A program made the translations under genes and the position numbers. The notes beneath the pieces were generated by a model. It worked only from the letters and a program-made list of their open reading frames with translations, searched no databases and was not told the origin of the DNA. DNA of 64,000 nucleotides from Agrobacterium tumefaciens (GTDB lineage Bacteria > Pseudomonadota > Alphaproteobacteria > Rhizobiales > Rhizobiaceae): assembly GCA_025559845.1 (NCBI GenBank), contig CP048469.1, forward strand, positions 2,953,001-3,017,000. The letters run 5' to 3'. Below are positions 18,934-28,296 of this stretch, piece after piece (position 1 is the first letter of the stretch; the number at the start of each line of letters is the position of its first letter).

Positions 18934-19140
18934 TCACTGTTCGCCGAGCTTCATGTCCGGGTGATATTCCTTGCCATCGACCGTCTTGGTCACGGCTTGG
19001 CCGCAGTGCATCACACCGGCTGCGGCATTGAAGGCATAGGTCGGCGAACCTGCAAGCTCCCAGCCCTTGTTAAGCGCCTCGGTAACGCGATGGCAAAACT
19101 TCGAGTCGTCCGGACCTGTGATGAAACGATAGACTTTCAC
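18934..19140 (-). CDS. DUF1737 domain protein
   Basis: 68-residue small protein matching the DUF1737 pattern (MKVYRFITGPDDSKFCHRVTEALNKGWEL.. near the N-terminus). It starts with GTG at 19140 after AGGAAAA, a good ribosome site. The function of the family is unknown. It contains two cysteines (FCHRV and MHCGQ) and has no signal or membrane segment. It lies convergent to the metallopeptidase gene and downstream of a CitE-like lyase gene, with 66 bp between them. Confidence 0.75.
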   Translation of the reverse strand: MKVYRFITGPDDSKFCHRVTEALNKGWELAGSPTYAFNAAAGVMHCGQAVTKTVDGKEYHPDMKLGEQ

Positions 19141-19206
19141 TTTTCCTGCCTTTCTGGAGAAACGGGGCGAACAATCTGAACCTCGTCAGATTGCGCGAGG
19201 CCCCAA

Positions 19207-20121
19207 CTAGATTCTGTTTTTTGCGGCGCCATGAGCGATGGCGTCAGCGAGGGCCACAAGCCTTTCGGCTTGGCCAACATGCAGTCGTTCGATCATGCGC
19301 CCGTTTTTGTTGATAACATTCAATCCAGCGGATTCGGGTTGGGCAAAAGCAGCAATGATATCCCGAGCTTCGGCAACCTCGGCCTCTTCCGGAGCAAACC
19401 GGCGGTTTGCCGCCTCGATCTGGGCAGGGTGGATCAGCATCTTGCCATCAAACCCCATATGGCGCCCCTGTTCGCATTCGAGATCGAAACTGCCGAGATC
19501 GCGAAAATCGTTCGACACGCTGTCGATGACATCCAGTCCATACGCGCGGGCAGCCAGCACAACCTGCATCAACCATGGAACCAGATAAGCGCGACCGGGC
19601 AGGGCAGGAACTCTTGTTTCCTTACGCAAATCGTTCAGCCCGACAACAAAAGCGGACAGCCGCGCGTCAGCCGTATGGGCTGCTTCGGCAATTGCAGCAG
19701 CATTGAGAACGCCGCGTGGCGTTTCGATCATCGCCCAGATTTTCAGATCCGCGGGAGCATCGCTCTCCGAGAGAAGATCGGCCACCTGATGAATATCGGA
19801 CGGGGTGTCCACTTTCGGCAGGAGAACGGCATCGGGACGACAGGAAAGGACAAGCTCCAGGTCCGCTTTTCCCTCCGTCGTTTCGAAGGGATTTATGCGG
19901 ATAATTGCTTCACGCGCAGCAAGCGGGCGATCCTGAAAGAATGCCCTAAGATTGTCCCGCGCCTTCTCTTTCATATCAGGCGCAACAGAATCTTCCAGGT
20001 CGAAGATCACCCCATCGCAATCAAGATCGTGAATCTTGTCGAGCGCTCGGGTGTTTATTGCGGGAACAGAGAGCAACGAACGACGAGGGCTGACGATGTT
20101 GTGATGCAAAAAATTAGCCAT
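19207..20121 (-). CDS. CoA ester lyase, HpcH/CitE family
   Basis: 304-residue TIM-barrel lyase of the HpcH/HpaI-CitE family. RRSLLSVPAINTRALDK, DGVIFDLEDSVAPDMKEKAR (with the metal and CoA region), IRINPFET, VLLPKVDTPSDI and MIETPRGVLNA are family hallmarks. Members cleave malyl-CoA, beta-methylmalyl-CoA or citramalyl-CoA; some act as malyl-CoA thioesterases. The substrate cannot be told from sequence here and there is no glyoxylate or ethylmalonyl-CoA context. ATG 20121 opens the conserved frame. Confidence 0.83.
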   Translation of the reverse strand: MANFLHHNIVSPRRSLLSVPAINTRALDKIHDLDCDGVIFDLEDSVAPDMKEKARDNLRAFFQDRPLAAREAIIRINPFETTEGKADLELVLSCRPDAVLLPKVDTPSDIHQVADLLSESDAPADLKIWAMIETPRGVLNAAAIAEAAHTADARLSAFVVGLNDLRKETRVPALPGRAYLVPWLMQVVLAARAYGLDVIDSVSNDFRDLGSFDLECEQGRHMGFDGKMLIHPAQIEAANRRFAPEEAEVAEARDIIAAFAQPESAGLNVINKNGRMIERLHVGQAERLVALADAIAHGAAKNRI

Positions 20122-20231
20122 GCCGCACTTGTGTCAACCTTTTATGACATCTGCAAGCTGACAATCCACTGAATCCTCTTGCAAGCCGGATGAAGAAGGC
20201 CCACATTCATTTGGAAAGAAAGGTTTGGATC

Positions 20232-20465
20232 ATGCAAGGCATCCGTTCGTTTTTCATCGCCGCATCCGGCATCGCAATTCTGGCTATGGCCGCTCTCTTC
20301 ACCGCTTCGCTGACGGTGGCGTTTGTGGGCGTGCTCGCTGTTCTCAGCCTCGCGCGCCTTGTCTCCGCCCGTCTTAAGCCAGCGCCAATTCCGGTGAAAA
20401 CCCGCGGTCAGCAACGCGACATGCGCGTATGGAACGACGGCAAGGGCACGATCATCGATCTCTAA
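20232..20465 (+). CDS. Small conserved membrane protein
   Basis: 77 residues from ATG 20232; an upstream in-frame start at 20190 lacks a good site, while AAAGG precedes 20232. One long hydrophobic stretch (about residues 5-43, possibly two close helices) is followed by a basic, soluble tail ending in WNDGKGTIIDL. I recognise no domain. The tail motif RDMRVWNDGKGTIIDL looks selected rather than random, so a real gene is likely. It stands alone between the CitE-like gene (divergent) and leuD. Confidence 0.6.
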   Translation: MQGIRSFFIAASGIAILAMAALFTASLTVAFVGVLAVLSLARLVSARLKPAPIPVKTRGQQRDMRVWNDGKGTIIDL

Positions 20466-20491
20466 GCCCCGCGCAGCAGGGTAAAACGCCA

Positions 20492-20513
20492 CGGTACTGA
20501 CAAAAGCGTACCG
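20492..20513 (+). repeat. Hairpin with GCGTACCG motif upstream of leuD
   Basis: CGGTAC (20492-20497) pairs with GTACCG (20508-20513). The segment AAAAGCGTACCG recurs downstream of leuD at 21268-21279. The 158-bp gap between the membrane protein gene and leuD holds nothing else that I recognise. Confidence 0.4.
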
Positions 20514-20623
20514 AATTGAGCGTGTTTGTGCTTCAAAACCCATGTGTTTTGCAGTATTTCCCACAGGGAACCTGAAGCAGGCCTTGGCGCTGCTGTTCTG
20601 TTAAAAGAATTCCGGAGCGACAG

Positions 20624-21229
20624 ATGGAAAAGTTCACCAAGCTGACGGGCGTGGCCGCCCCTATGCCGGTCGTCAACATCGACACCGACATGATTATCCC
20701 GAAAGACTATCTGAAGACCATCAAGCGTACCGGTCTTGGCAAGGGTCTTTTCGCGGAATCGCGTTACCTCGAAGATGGTTCGCCGAACCCTGACTTCGTG
20801 CTGAACAAGCCCGCCTATCAGAACGCGCAGATTCTCGTCGCCGGTGACAATTTCGGCTGCGGATCGTCGCGTGAGCATGCACCGTGGGCGCTTCTTGATT
20901 TCGGCATTCGCTGCGTGATTTCCACCAGCTTCGCCGATATCTTCTACAACAACTGTTTCAAGAACGGCGTTCTGCCGATCGTGGTCAGCCCGGAGAACCT
21001 TGAGAAGCTGTTGGACGACGCCTCTCGCGGTTCCAACGCGGTCTTGTCGATCGATCTTGAGCGCCAGGAAATCAGCGGACCGGATGGCGGCACGATTGGC
21101 TTCGAGATCGACGCATTCAAGCGCCACTGCATGTTGAACGGTCTCGATGACATCGGCCTTACGCTCGAACATGCAGGTGCAATCGACACCTTCGAAAAAG
21201 CCAACGCATCCGTCCGTCCCTGGGCGTAA
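20624..21229 (+). CDS. leuD: 3-isopropylmalate dehydratase small subunit LeuD
   Basis: 201-residue swivel domain of isopropylmalate isomerase, which with LeuC converts 2- to 3-isopropylmalate in leucine synthesis. The N-terminus [49 protein letters not shown] and [16 protein letters not shown] are standard. ATG 20624 follows GGAG. The large subunit gene leuC is not in the window. A terminator follows, so leuB 219 bp downstream may be a separate unit. Confidence 0.96.
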   Translation: MEKFTKLTGVAAPMPVVNIDTDMIIPKDYLKTIKRTGLGKGLFAESRYLEDGSPNPDFVLNKPAYQNAQILVAGDNFGCGSSREHAPWALLDFGIRCVISTSFADIFYNNCFKNGVLPIVVSPENLEKLLDDASRGSNAVLSIDLERQEISGPDGGTIGFEIDAFKRHCMLNGLDDIGLTLEHAGAIDTFEKANASVRPWA

Positions 21230-21248
21230 ATCTAAGCTGCTTACGATG

Positions 21249-21290
21249 AAAGCCGATCCTGTCGCATAAAAGCGTACCGGATCGGCTTTT
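21249..21290 (+). terminator. leuD terminator
   Basis: AAAGCCGATCC (21249-21259) pairs with GGATCGGCTTT (21279-21289) around a 19-base loop, with TTTT following. It stands 20 bases after the leuD stop. Confidence 0.75.
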
Positions 21291-21447
21291 GCTTTGCTTG
21301 AAAAGCCCCTCCACCAGCGATAAGAAGCCCCACCCCGTCCACACCGTCGAATATGCGGCAACCGGATGGAAAACGAGTTTCATGCTGCGTCCGCCATTCT
21401 CGAAAACGCTTTGCGATGTTTTCCGGTGTGTCGCCAAGGAGGTTTTG

Positions 21448-22560
21448 ATGACAGTTCGCACGCTTTTCCTGCTGCCCGGTGACGGTATCGGCCCCGAAGC
21501 CATGGCCGAAGTCCGCAAGCTGATCGCCTACATGAATGACGAGAAGAACGCCGGCTTCAAGATCGAGGAAGGCCTGGTCGGCGGTTCCGCCTATGACGCA
21601 CATGGCGTCGCGATCTCCGACGCTGACATGGAAAAGGCGCTGGCGGCAGATGCCATCTTGTTTGGTGCAGTCGGCGGGCCGAAATGGGACGGCGTTCCCT
21701 ACGAACATCGCCCGGAAGCTGGTTTGCTGCGTCTTCGCAAGGATCTTGAACTGTTCGCCAATCTGCGTCCGGCAATCTGCTACCCGGCACTCGCCGCCGC
21801 CTCTTCGTTGAAGCCTGAACTGGTTGAAGGCCTCGACATTCTCATCGTCCGCGAATTGACCGGCGGCGTCTACTTCGGCGAACCCAAGCAGATCATCGAT
21901 CTGGGCAATGGCCAGAAGCGTGGCATCGACACCCAGATTTACGACACCTTCGAGATCGAACGCATTGCAAGCGTCGCTTTCGAGCTCGCGCGCACCCGCG
22001 ACAACCGCGTTTGCTCCATGGAAAAGCGCAACGTCATGAAATCGGGCGTTCTGTGGAATCAGGTTGTCACTGAAACGCATGCCGCAAAGTACAAGGACGT
22101 TCAGCTTGAGCACATGCTGGCAGATGCCGGCGGCATGCAGCTTGTTCGCAAGCCCAAGCAGTTCGATGTCATCGTGACCGACAACCTGTTTGGCGACATG
22201 CTGTCCGATGTTGCCGCCATGCTGACAGGCTCACTCGGCATGCTGCCTTCCGCTTCGCTGGGTGCACCGGACGCTAAGACCGGCAAGCGCAAGGCCATGT
22301 ACGAGCCAGTGCATGGCTCGGCACCCGATATCGCCGGCAAGGGTATCGCCAACCCGATCGCCATGATCGCGTCTTTCGCTATGTGCCTGCGTTATTCGTT
22401 CAACATGGTCGAAGAAGCCACAAAGCTCGAAACCGCCATCGCCAACGTGCTCGACAAGGGTATCCGTACGGCCGATATCATGGCCGAGGGTTCGCGCCAG
22501 GTCAGCACGACCGAAATGGGTGATGCGGTTCTCGCCGAATTCAAGGCGCTTTCGGCGTAA
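21448..22560 (+). CDS. leuB: 3-isopropylmalate dehydrogenase LeuB
   Basis: 370-residue enzyme that oxidises and decarboxylates 3-isopropylmalate with NAD and Mg2+ in leucine synthesis. [18 protein letters not shown] opens the protein, [15 protein letters not shown] carries the substrate arginines, and [22 protein letters not shown] and [18 protein letters not shown] carry the metal and NAD sites. The frame is open from 21289, but ATG 21448 follows AAGGAGG and opens the conserved N-terminus. Its last 20 bases overlap the end of the convergent cytochrome peroxidase gene. Confidence 0.97.
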   Translation: MTVRTLFLLPGDGIGPEAMAEVRKLIAYMNDEKNAGFKIEEGLVGGSAYDAHGVAISDADMEKALAADAILFGAVGGPKWDGVPYEHRPEAGLLRLRKDLELFANLRPAICYPALAAASSLKPELVEGLDILIVRELTGGVYFGEPKQIIDLGNGQKRGIDTQIYDTFEIERIASVAFELARTRDNRVCSMEKRNVMKSGVLWNQVVTETHAAKYKDVQLEHMLADAGGMQLVRKPKQFDVIVTDNLFGDMLSDVAAMLTGSLGMLPSASLGAPDAKTGKRKAMYEPVHGSAPDIAGKGIANPIAMIASFAMCLRYSFNMVEEATKLETAIANVLDKGIRTADIMAEGSRQVSTTEMGDAVLAEFKALSA

Positions 22561-23791
22561 CAGAAACAGCGATTGGCTGGGCAGGTGGCACCGTTGCCTG
22601 CCCGGCCTCTTTTGGTAGGAGATGTTCGTACCGCTTGTCGGTCAGCGTCTTCAAAAACGCGACAATGGCGTCCACGCGCTTGTCGTCCAGTGCCGGCGCC
22701 GAGGTCAATTCCTCCATGGCGATATTATCAGGCACTTCCGGCGAATCCCATTTTTCCCCGGTTTCCGGGTTGATCTGACGGCTCGGCTTCTTGCTTTTGT
22801 ATTTCACGTAAAACAGCACGGCGGTGCGCAGGTCCTTGAACACCCCGTTGTGCATATAAGGCGCGGTAACGGCAACATTGCGCAATGTCGGCACCTTGAA
22901 TTTGCCACGCGCAGACGGGTCACCCGCGACAAGCGGGTTCTGTGCCAGACCAAGATCGACCGTATCTGCTTTCGACCCGTTCGCCGCACGCACCGCCCTG
23001 TTGGCGGGGACGCCGATATTGAAATATTTGTGGTTGGTGAAGAGCCCGTTTTCCAGTCCCTTCGAACCACGGATTTCGTGGCAGAGATTGCAATTGGTGA
23101 ACTGTGTCGATGACATCAGCACCCGTCCAAGCTCTTCCTGATCTGTCAGTTTTTCCTCACCCTGCAGAAAGCGATCATATTTCGAGTCAAAGGTGGAAAA
23201 CTGATCCGAGCGCTCGAAACTGGCCAGCGCCTTTGTCATGGCTGCAAAAGCTGTCTCATTATCCTGAAAGACATCCCCGCCGAACTGCGTGCCGAATGCG
23301 GCGACATAATCTGGATTTTCTTTCAGCCGCTGAACAACAGCGGCCTTGTCCGGCATGCCCATTTCTATCGGATTGAGAGGAGGGCCGGCGGCCTGATCCT
23401 CCAGTGAGCGGGCCCGCCCATCCCAGAACTGCCCGCCGACATATTCGCCCGCGTCATTTTTGCCGAAAGGTGGCGAGAATTTCGTATAGGCCGCAGTCGG
23501 CGCATTTCGATCGCCAAGCGAAAAACCGTCATCGCCCAAGGAAACGTCGCGGCCAACCTTGTCCGCCTCGCGCGCATCCGAGAAACCGGCAGCCTGCATA
23601 TGGCAGGTGGAACATGCCATCGTTCGGTTCATCGATATGTTGGGATCGTCGAAGAGGGCCGCGCCCAGTTTTTCGAGCGTCGCATAATCTTCACCGCCGT
23701 GCGCTTGCAGGCTCTCCAGGCCCGCTCTCACAGGGGCCATGGCGAAGATGGAAGCAAGAACGATAGAGGTGATATATCCGGGTCTGGTCAT
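22541..23791 (-). CDS. Di-heme cytochrome c peroxidase family protein (CcpA/MauG-like)
   Basis: 416 residues with an N-terminal signal peptide (about residues 1-23) and two heme c sites, ACSTCHMQ near residue 60 and NCNLCHEI near residue 240, in the arrangement of bacterial di-heme peroxidases. [19 protein letters not shown] is the family's conserved C-terminal segment with the distal heme ligand. Relatives reduce hydrogen peroxide in the periplasm or, in the MauG branch, modify proteins; the electron donor is not evident here. It is convergent with leuB. The 112 bp between it and cobB contain nothing that I recognise. Confidence 0.88.
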   Translation of the reverse strand: MTRPGYITSIVLASIFAMAPVRAGLESLQAHGGEDYATLEKLGAALFDDPNISMNRTMACSTCHMQAAGFSDAREADKVGRDVSLGDDGFSLGDRNAPTAAYTKFSPPFGKNDAGEYVGGQFWDGRARSLEDQAAGPPLNPIEMGMPDKAAVVQRLKENPDYVAAFGTQFGGDVFQDNETAFAAMTKALASFERSDQFSTFDSKYDRFLQGEEKLTDQEELGRVLMSSTQFTNCNLCHEIRGSKGLENGLFTNHKYFNIGVPANRAVRAANGSKADTVDLGLAQNPLVAGDPSARGKFKVPTLRNVAVTAPYMHNGVFKDLRTAVLFYVKYKSKKPSRQINPETGEKWDSPEVPDNIAMEELTSAPALDDKRVDAIVAFLKTLTDKRYEHLLPKEAGQATVPPAQPIAVSVTPKAP

Positions 23792-23903
23792 CGGTACGGC
23801 ACGCTTCAGGAAAATGCGCGATTAACGCCCGCCTTATACCACTTCACATGTTCCGCGCCCACAAACTTTCACAACACGCTCCAGTTTGTCGCAGCAGGGA
23901 AGG

Positions 23904-25220
23904 TCACGTCCCTTTTGCAATCGCATGAAAGAAGCTGCCGGAAACAGGTCCGCGTCTTCCGCCAGAAGGTCCGAGTGCACGTCCTTGCCCATCGGCAATC
24001 TCCGCAAAAGGTTCATCCCGGCCCGGGTCGGTCACACGCGCATAATGGAATTCATGACCGCGCAACACCTCACCCGCCCTGCCAAGCGGGCCATCAACGG
24101 TAATCGTCGCCTGTCTATAACCAAGGTTCATCTTGCGCTTGGCGAAACTGGTGGCGTGCGACAAAAGCCCCGTCATCGCATGCGTAACACCATCTGCATC
24201 TTCGAGCGCCTCACCCAGCACCATGTAGCCACCGCACTCGCCGTGAACAGTTTTTTTTGCGGCAAAGCGCGCAAGACCGGCTTTGAAATTCGCAGCATCT
24301 GCAAGCGTACCGGCATGGAGCTCAGGATATCCGCCTGGCAGCCAGCAAACATCGCAAGTCTCATCGGGCGCTTGGTCGGCGAGTGGCGAGAACGGTACGA
24401 TCTCCGCTCCCACCGCGCGCCAGTGGCTTTTGAGATGCGGATAAAGGAAGGTAAATACAGCATCCTCCGCAAGCGCGATGCGCTGACCGGGAGGAGCAAT
24501 TGCCGCCTCTACGGAGCCAGATGGGACCTCGACAGGAGTGGCCAACGAGAGCAGCACATCAAGATCGATGGACTTTTCCATCGTGTCTGCCAGCCGTTCG
24601 ATATGGGCATCGATTTCCGGGTGTTCACTGGCCTGAACCAATCCCAGATGCCGTTCCGGCAGGACAAGTGAAGGATCACGCAAGACGCAACCGACAACGG
24701 GAAGGCCAATGTTTTCGATTGCCTCGGAACAAAGCGTACGGTGCCTTTCGCTGCCAGCACGATTAAGGACAACAGCACCCATGCGGACTGCCGGATCGTA
24801 ATGCGCAAAACCATGGGCAATCGCCGCAGCCGTCTGCGACTGACCGGAAACATCGAGAACGAGAAGCACGGGTATGCCGAAAAGCCGCGCCAGATCGGCA
24901 GCCGACCCGCTACGGTGTTCGGCAACAGGGATACCATCGAAAAGACCCATGGCGCTTTCGATGATGACGAGGTCGGCGCCGACGGCCTGCTCCAGAAAGA
25001 GATATCGCAACAGATCGGGCTGCATGGCCCAACTGTCGAGATTGAGACCAGCGGAACCGGTCGCAAACGCATGAAAGCCGGGATCGATGTAATCCGGGCC
25101 GGTCTTGATACCACGCACATTGACACCACGCCGGGCGAACGCGCGCAGCAGACCGATCGTCACACTGGTTTTACCGGAGCCGGAGCGTGGTGCGCCAATG
25201 ATGATTGCCCGCGTTGTCAT
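23904..25220 (-). CDS. cobB: Hydrogenobyrinic acid a,c-diamide synthase CobB
   Basis: 438 residues. The N-terminal dethiobiotin-synthetase-like domain has the P-loop GAPRSGSGKTS (residues 9-19) and GIKTGPDYIDPGFH; the C-terminal class I glutamine amidotransferase domain has the catalytic Cys in HGECGGYMVLGE near residue 330. It amidates the a and c side chains using glutamine and ATP; in the aerobic pathway the substrate is hydrogenobyrinic acid. It follows cobA with a two-base gap, so the two are surely co-transcribed. It closes the leftmost part of the cobalamin region. Confidence 0.93.
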   Translation of the reverse strand: MTTRAIIIGAPRSGSGKTSVTIGLLRAFARRGVNVRGIKTGPDYIDPGFHAFATGSAGLNLDSWAMQPDLLRYLFLEQAVGADLVIIESAMGLFDGIPVAEHRSGSAADLARLFGIPVLLVLDVSGQSQTAAAIAHGFAHYDPAVRMGAVVLNRAGSERHRTLCSEAIENIGLPVVGCVLRDPSLVLPERHLGLVQASEHPEIDAHIERLADTMEKSIDLDVLLSLATPVEVPSGSVEAAIAPPGQRIALAEDAVFTFLYPHLKSHWRAVGAEIVPFSPLADQAPDETCDVCWLPGGYPELHAGTLADAANFKAGLARFAAKKTVHGECGGYMVLGEALEDADGVTHAMTGLLSHATSFAKRKMNLGYRQATITVDGPLGRAGEVLRGHEFHYARVTDPGRDEPFAEIADGQGRALGPSGGRRGPVSGSFFHAIAKGT

Positions 25221-25222
25221 GA

Positions 25223-26005
25223 TCAGGATATCCCGAGACGGTGTCGCATGGAAACGATATTACCAATGACGATCAGGGCCGGTGCCTCGAAATTCTCACG
25301 CTTTGCATCGTCGGCTATGTTTTTCAGTGATCCGATGAAAATTCGTTCCTGCGCAGTCGTCGCAGCCATGATGACCGCAACCGGCGTGTCACCCGACCGC
25401 CCGCCTGCCATCAAGAGGCCGGCGATGGTGCCGATGTTCTTCAGACCCATATAGACGACGATCGGCTCCTTCGTCTTGGCGAGCGCCAGCCAGTCAAGAT
25501 CGTCCTCGGTACCTGCCGCATGGCCTGTAGCGAGCGTTATGGCCCGGCTGATGCCTCGCATCGTTGCCGGAATACCAGCCGCAGCCAAGGCCGTAAACGA
25601 GGACGTCATGCCCGGCAGCACGCGAAATGCAATGCCAGCCTCGCGCAGCGCTTCGATTTCTTCGCCACCCCGGCCGAAAATGAAGGGATCGCCACCTTTC
25701 AGGCGCAACACCTTTTTCCCTTTTCGAGCAAAGTCGATCAACGACGCTGTAATATTGTCCTGCACCGCAGAAGGCTTTCCGCCCCGCTTGCCGGCAAAAA
25801 CGATCTCCGCCTTCGCACCCAGGGCGATAACCTCATCGCTGATCAGAGCGTCGCGCACGATGATGTCTGCTTGTCCCAGCGCAAGAGCGACATCCAGTGT
25901 GAGATAACGCACATCACCTGGCCCGGCTCCGGCGAGCCAGACATGGCCGGCTTCGAAGGCCGGTCCTTTTTGGGCGATGTTATCCAGAATTTGCGATATC
26001 GACAT
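25223..26005 (-). CDS. cobA: Uroporphyrinogen-III C-methyltransferase CobA
   Basis: 260 residues. VWLAGAGPGDVRYLTLDVALAL, DIIVRDALIS, KKVLRLKGGDPFIFGRGGEEI, VLPGMTSSFTALAAAGIP and TLATGHAAG are the uroporphyrinogen methyltransferase (SUMT) signature. It adds the C2 and C7 methyl groups to make precorrin-2, the entry to corrin (and siroheme) synthesis. It is the short, single-domain form without the CysG oxidase/ferrochelatase domain. It is divergent from cbiD; only 58 bp separate the two starts. Confidence 0.95.
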   Translation of the reverse strand: MSISQILDNIAQKGPAFEAGHVWLAGAGPGDVRYLTLDVALALGQADIIVRDALISDEVIALGAKAEIVFAGKRGGKPSAVQDNITASLIDFARKGKKVLRLKGGDPFIFGRGGEEIEALREAGIAFRVLPGMTSSFTALAAAGIPATMRGISRAITLATGHAAGTEDDLDWLALAKTKEPIVVYMGLKNIGTIAGLLMAGGRSGDTPVAVIMAATTAQERIFIGSLKNIADDAKRENFEAPALIVIGNIVSMRHRLGIS

Positions 26006-26063
26006 ACTTGCTGCTTGCTCTTTACCGATGACGGATAAAGCCGTCCCGGCTATAGGAATTCAA

Positions 26064-27194
26064 ATGGAAACGGATGGAAAGACCCTTCGCCGCGGCTGGA
26101 CCACGGGCACCTGCGCGGCAGCCGCCACGAAGGCGGCCTGCGTCGCCCTTCTGACCGGCGAGTTTCCTTACCCTGTCGAGGTTGAACTTCCAAGCGGGGC
26201 GCGACCGGCATTTTCGCTTGCGACCCAGGAAAAGGGTGAAAATTTTGCCCGGGCCGGCGTCATCAAGGATGCCGGAGACGATCCGGATGTCACGCATGGT
26301 GCACTGATTGAAAGCACCGTGCGGTTGGGAAAACACGGAAGCGGCATCGTTTTCAAGGCTGGCAAGGGGGTCGGCACAATCACCCGGCCGGGCCTGCCCT
26401 TGCCCCCCGGCGAACCCGCAATCAACCCCGTTCCTCGCCGCATGATCGAAACTGCAATTCGTGAAGTTGCCGGTGATAACAGGGATTTCGAGGTTGAAAT
26501 CTCGGTTCGCGACGGCGAAAAAATGGCTGAGAAAACGCTGAACGGCCGGCTTGGAATTATTGGCGGCATTTCCATTCTCGGGACGACCGGGGTGGTTATT
26601 CCTTTCTCCTGTTCGGCATGGATTCACTCGATCTGGCGCGGCATCGATGTCGCCCGTGCGACCGGTCTTACCCACCTGCTTGGCGCCACCGGCAACACGT
26701 CGGAGAAGGCAGGACAGGCGCTGTATGAGTTGCCCGAAACGGCCTTGATCGACATGGGCGATTTCATCGGCGGCATGCTCAAATACCTGCGCAGCCATCC
26801 GGTCGAACGGGTCACCATTGCCGGTGGTGTCGCCAAGATGACCAAGCTGGCGCAGGGCATGCTGGATGTTCACTCCAAACGCGGTCTTGCCGATCTCGAA
26901 GCCCTTGCCGAACTGGCCATCGGAGCCGGTGCGGACGACGTGCTTGCCAGTGAAATCCGGCAGGCCAATATGGTGGCACACGCTTTTCAACTGGCTGAAG
27001 CCGCAGGAATTGATCTGGGCAATATCGTTGCTGAGAAAGCCTGGGTCACCGCCGCCGCCGCATTGAAAGATCCGGCTGTCTCGCTCGATATTCTGGTATT
27101 CGACCGGCAGGGCAATCTGAAAGGCCGCACTGCCTTCACGCCGTCCGATCACCCTTCGGCATTCTCCTTCGAAGAGCGGAACCGACGGACATAA
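26064..27194 (+). CDS. cbiD: Cobalt-precorrin-5B C1-methyltransferase CbiD
   Basis: 376 residues. [18 protein letters not shown] at the N-terminus, [25 protein letters not shown] and [13 protein letters not shown] are CbiD hallmarks. CbiD methylates C1 and is typical of the anaerobic pathway; here it sits with aerobic-pathway genes (cobG, cobN) and probably replaces CobF, a combination known in rhizobia. ATG 26064 follows TATAGGAATTCAA and opens the conserved start; ATG 26028 is possible but lacks a ribosome site. It is the only plus-strand gene in this part and its end overlaps the convergent cobM by 46 bases. Confidence 0.93.
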   Translation: METDGKTLRRGWTTGTCAAAATKAACVALLTGEFPYPVEVELPSGARPAFSLATQEKGENFARAGVIKDAGDDPDVTHGALIESTVRLGKHGSGIVFKAGKGVGTITRPGLPLPPGEPAINPVPRRMIETAIREVAGDNRDFEVEISVRDGEKMAEKTLNGRLGIIGGISILGTTGVVIPFSCSAWIHSIWRGIDVARATGLTHLLGATGNTSEKAGQALYELPETALIDMGDFIGGMLKYLRSHPVERVTIAGGVAKMTKLAQGMLDVHSKRGLADLEALAELAIGAGADDVLASEIRQANMVAHAFQLAEAAGIDLGNIVAEKAWVTAAAALKDPAVSLDILVFDRQGNLKGRTAFTPSDHPSAFSFEERNRRT

Positions 27195-27922
27195 TCGGTG
27201 CTGTAAAGCGCGCTTTCGCGGAAATCCTCGGACGCAAGTCCACGCCCGACAAAGATCAGGGCTGTGCGCTCCACAGGTTCGGCAGCAAGCTTGCCTTCGA
27301 TATCGGTCAATGTGCCACGAATGACCCGTTCCTCGGGCCAGGATGCACGAACGACAATCGCAACCGGGCAATCGGCTCCGTAGAGCGGCGTCAACTCCTC
27401 GACCACTTTGCCGATGGCATGAATGGCAAGATGGATGGCGAGCGTCGCACCGGTCGCACCGAAAGCCTTCAAGGTCTCGGTCTCGGGCATTTTCGAAGCG
27501 CGGCCGGAAACACGAGTCAGCACCAGGCTTTGCGCAACCTCGGGAACCGTCAACTCGCGCTTGAGCGTTGCAGCAGCGGCCGCAAAGGATGGAACCCCAG
27601 GCGTGACAGTATAGTCGAGATCCAATCGCTCGAGGCGGCGGATCTGTTCGCCCATGGCGCTCCAGACGGAAAGATCACCAGAATGCAGGCGGGCCACATC
27701 CTTACCCGCTTTCGCTGCGGCGACGAACTCAGCTTCGATCTCGTCCAGCGACAAGGAAGAGGTGTCAACAATGCGCGCGCCCGGCGGGCAGTAGTCGATG
27801 AGCGCTTTCGGCACCAGCGAACCGGCATAAAGGCAGACAGGGCAGGCGGCGATCAGGTCGCGACCGCGCACCGTGATCAGGTCGGCAGCACCCGGGCCAG
27901 CGCCGATAAAATGAACCGTCAT
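27149..27922 (-). CDS. cobM: Precorrin-4 C11-methyltransferase CobM
   Basis: 257 residues of the tetrapyrrole methylase family. [65 protein letters not shown] and [16 protein letters not shown] are the CobM/CbiF signature. It methylates C11 of precorrin-4. ATG 27922 overlaps the cobE stop as ATGA. The order on the transcript is cobL-cobE-cobM, each joined by 4-base overlaps. The gene ends 46 bases inside the convergent cbiD. Confidence 0.95.
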   Translation of the reverse strand: MTVHFIGAGPGAADLITVRGRDLIAACPVCLYAGSLVPKALIDYCPPGARIVDTSSLSLDEIEAEFVAAAKAGKDVARLHSGDLSVWSAMGEQIRRLERLDLDYTVTPGVPSFAAAAATLKRELTVPEVAQSLVLTRVSGRASKMPETETLKAFGATGATLAIHLAIHAIGKVVEELTPLYGADCPVAIVVRASWPEERVIRGTLTDIEGKLAAEPVERTALIFVGRGLASEDFRESALYSTDYVRRFRSSKENAEG

Positions 27923-28296
27923 GTTTCTTCTCCAGAAGTGGCAAAGGCCACCGTGATATCGCCAACCACGAAACGCGGTGCGACCAGTTTCGAATTCTTG
28001 CCAGCAACGGCGAGGGCTGAGGCTTCGCTGACACTGGGCGATCCTGCGTGAGTGAGGCTGACTTCCGAAATCGTCAGCACTCTCGCCGCCGCAGCATCGA
28101 GGCTCACCTGATCGGCCACGAACAACCGCATTCCAAGTTGCCGCGCCGCACTTTTTATACCCGGCTCATCAGCCTTGATTGGCGCCGTGGCAAGACAATC
28201 CGCGTTTACGTCAAACGCCTCCTGTGCAGCGCGCAATGCCGCCACGATAGCGTCTCCGCCGACGCCTTTACGGCATCCTATTCCCGCAACGATCAC
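27919..28296 (-). CDS. cobE: Cobalamin biosynthesis protein CobE (CbiG C-terminal family)
   Basis: 125-residue protein of the CobE/CbiG C-terminal domain family: [33 protein letters not shown] and the conserved [19 protein letters not shown]. CbiG opens the lactone ring in the anaerobic pathway; the exact role of the separate CobE in the aerobic pathway is unclear, though it is needed for or linked to corrin synthesis in Pseudomonas-type clusters. The start is GTG at 28296, overlapping the cobL stop as GTGA. Confidence 0.88.
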   Translation of the reverse strand: MIVAGIGCRKGVGGDAIVAALRAAQEAFDVNADCLATAPIKADEPGIKSAARQLGMRLFVADQVSLDAAAARVLTISEVSLTHAGSPSVSEASALAVAGKNSKLVAPRFVVGDITVAFATSGEET

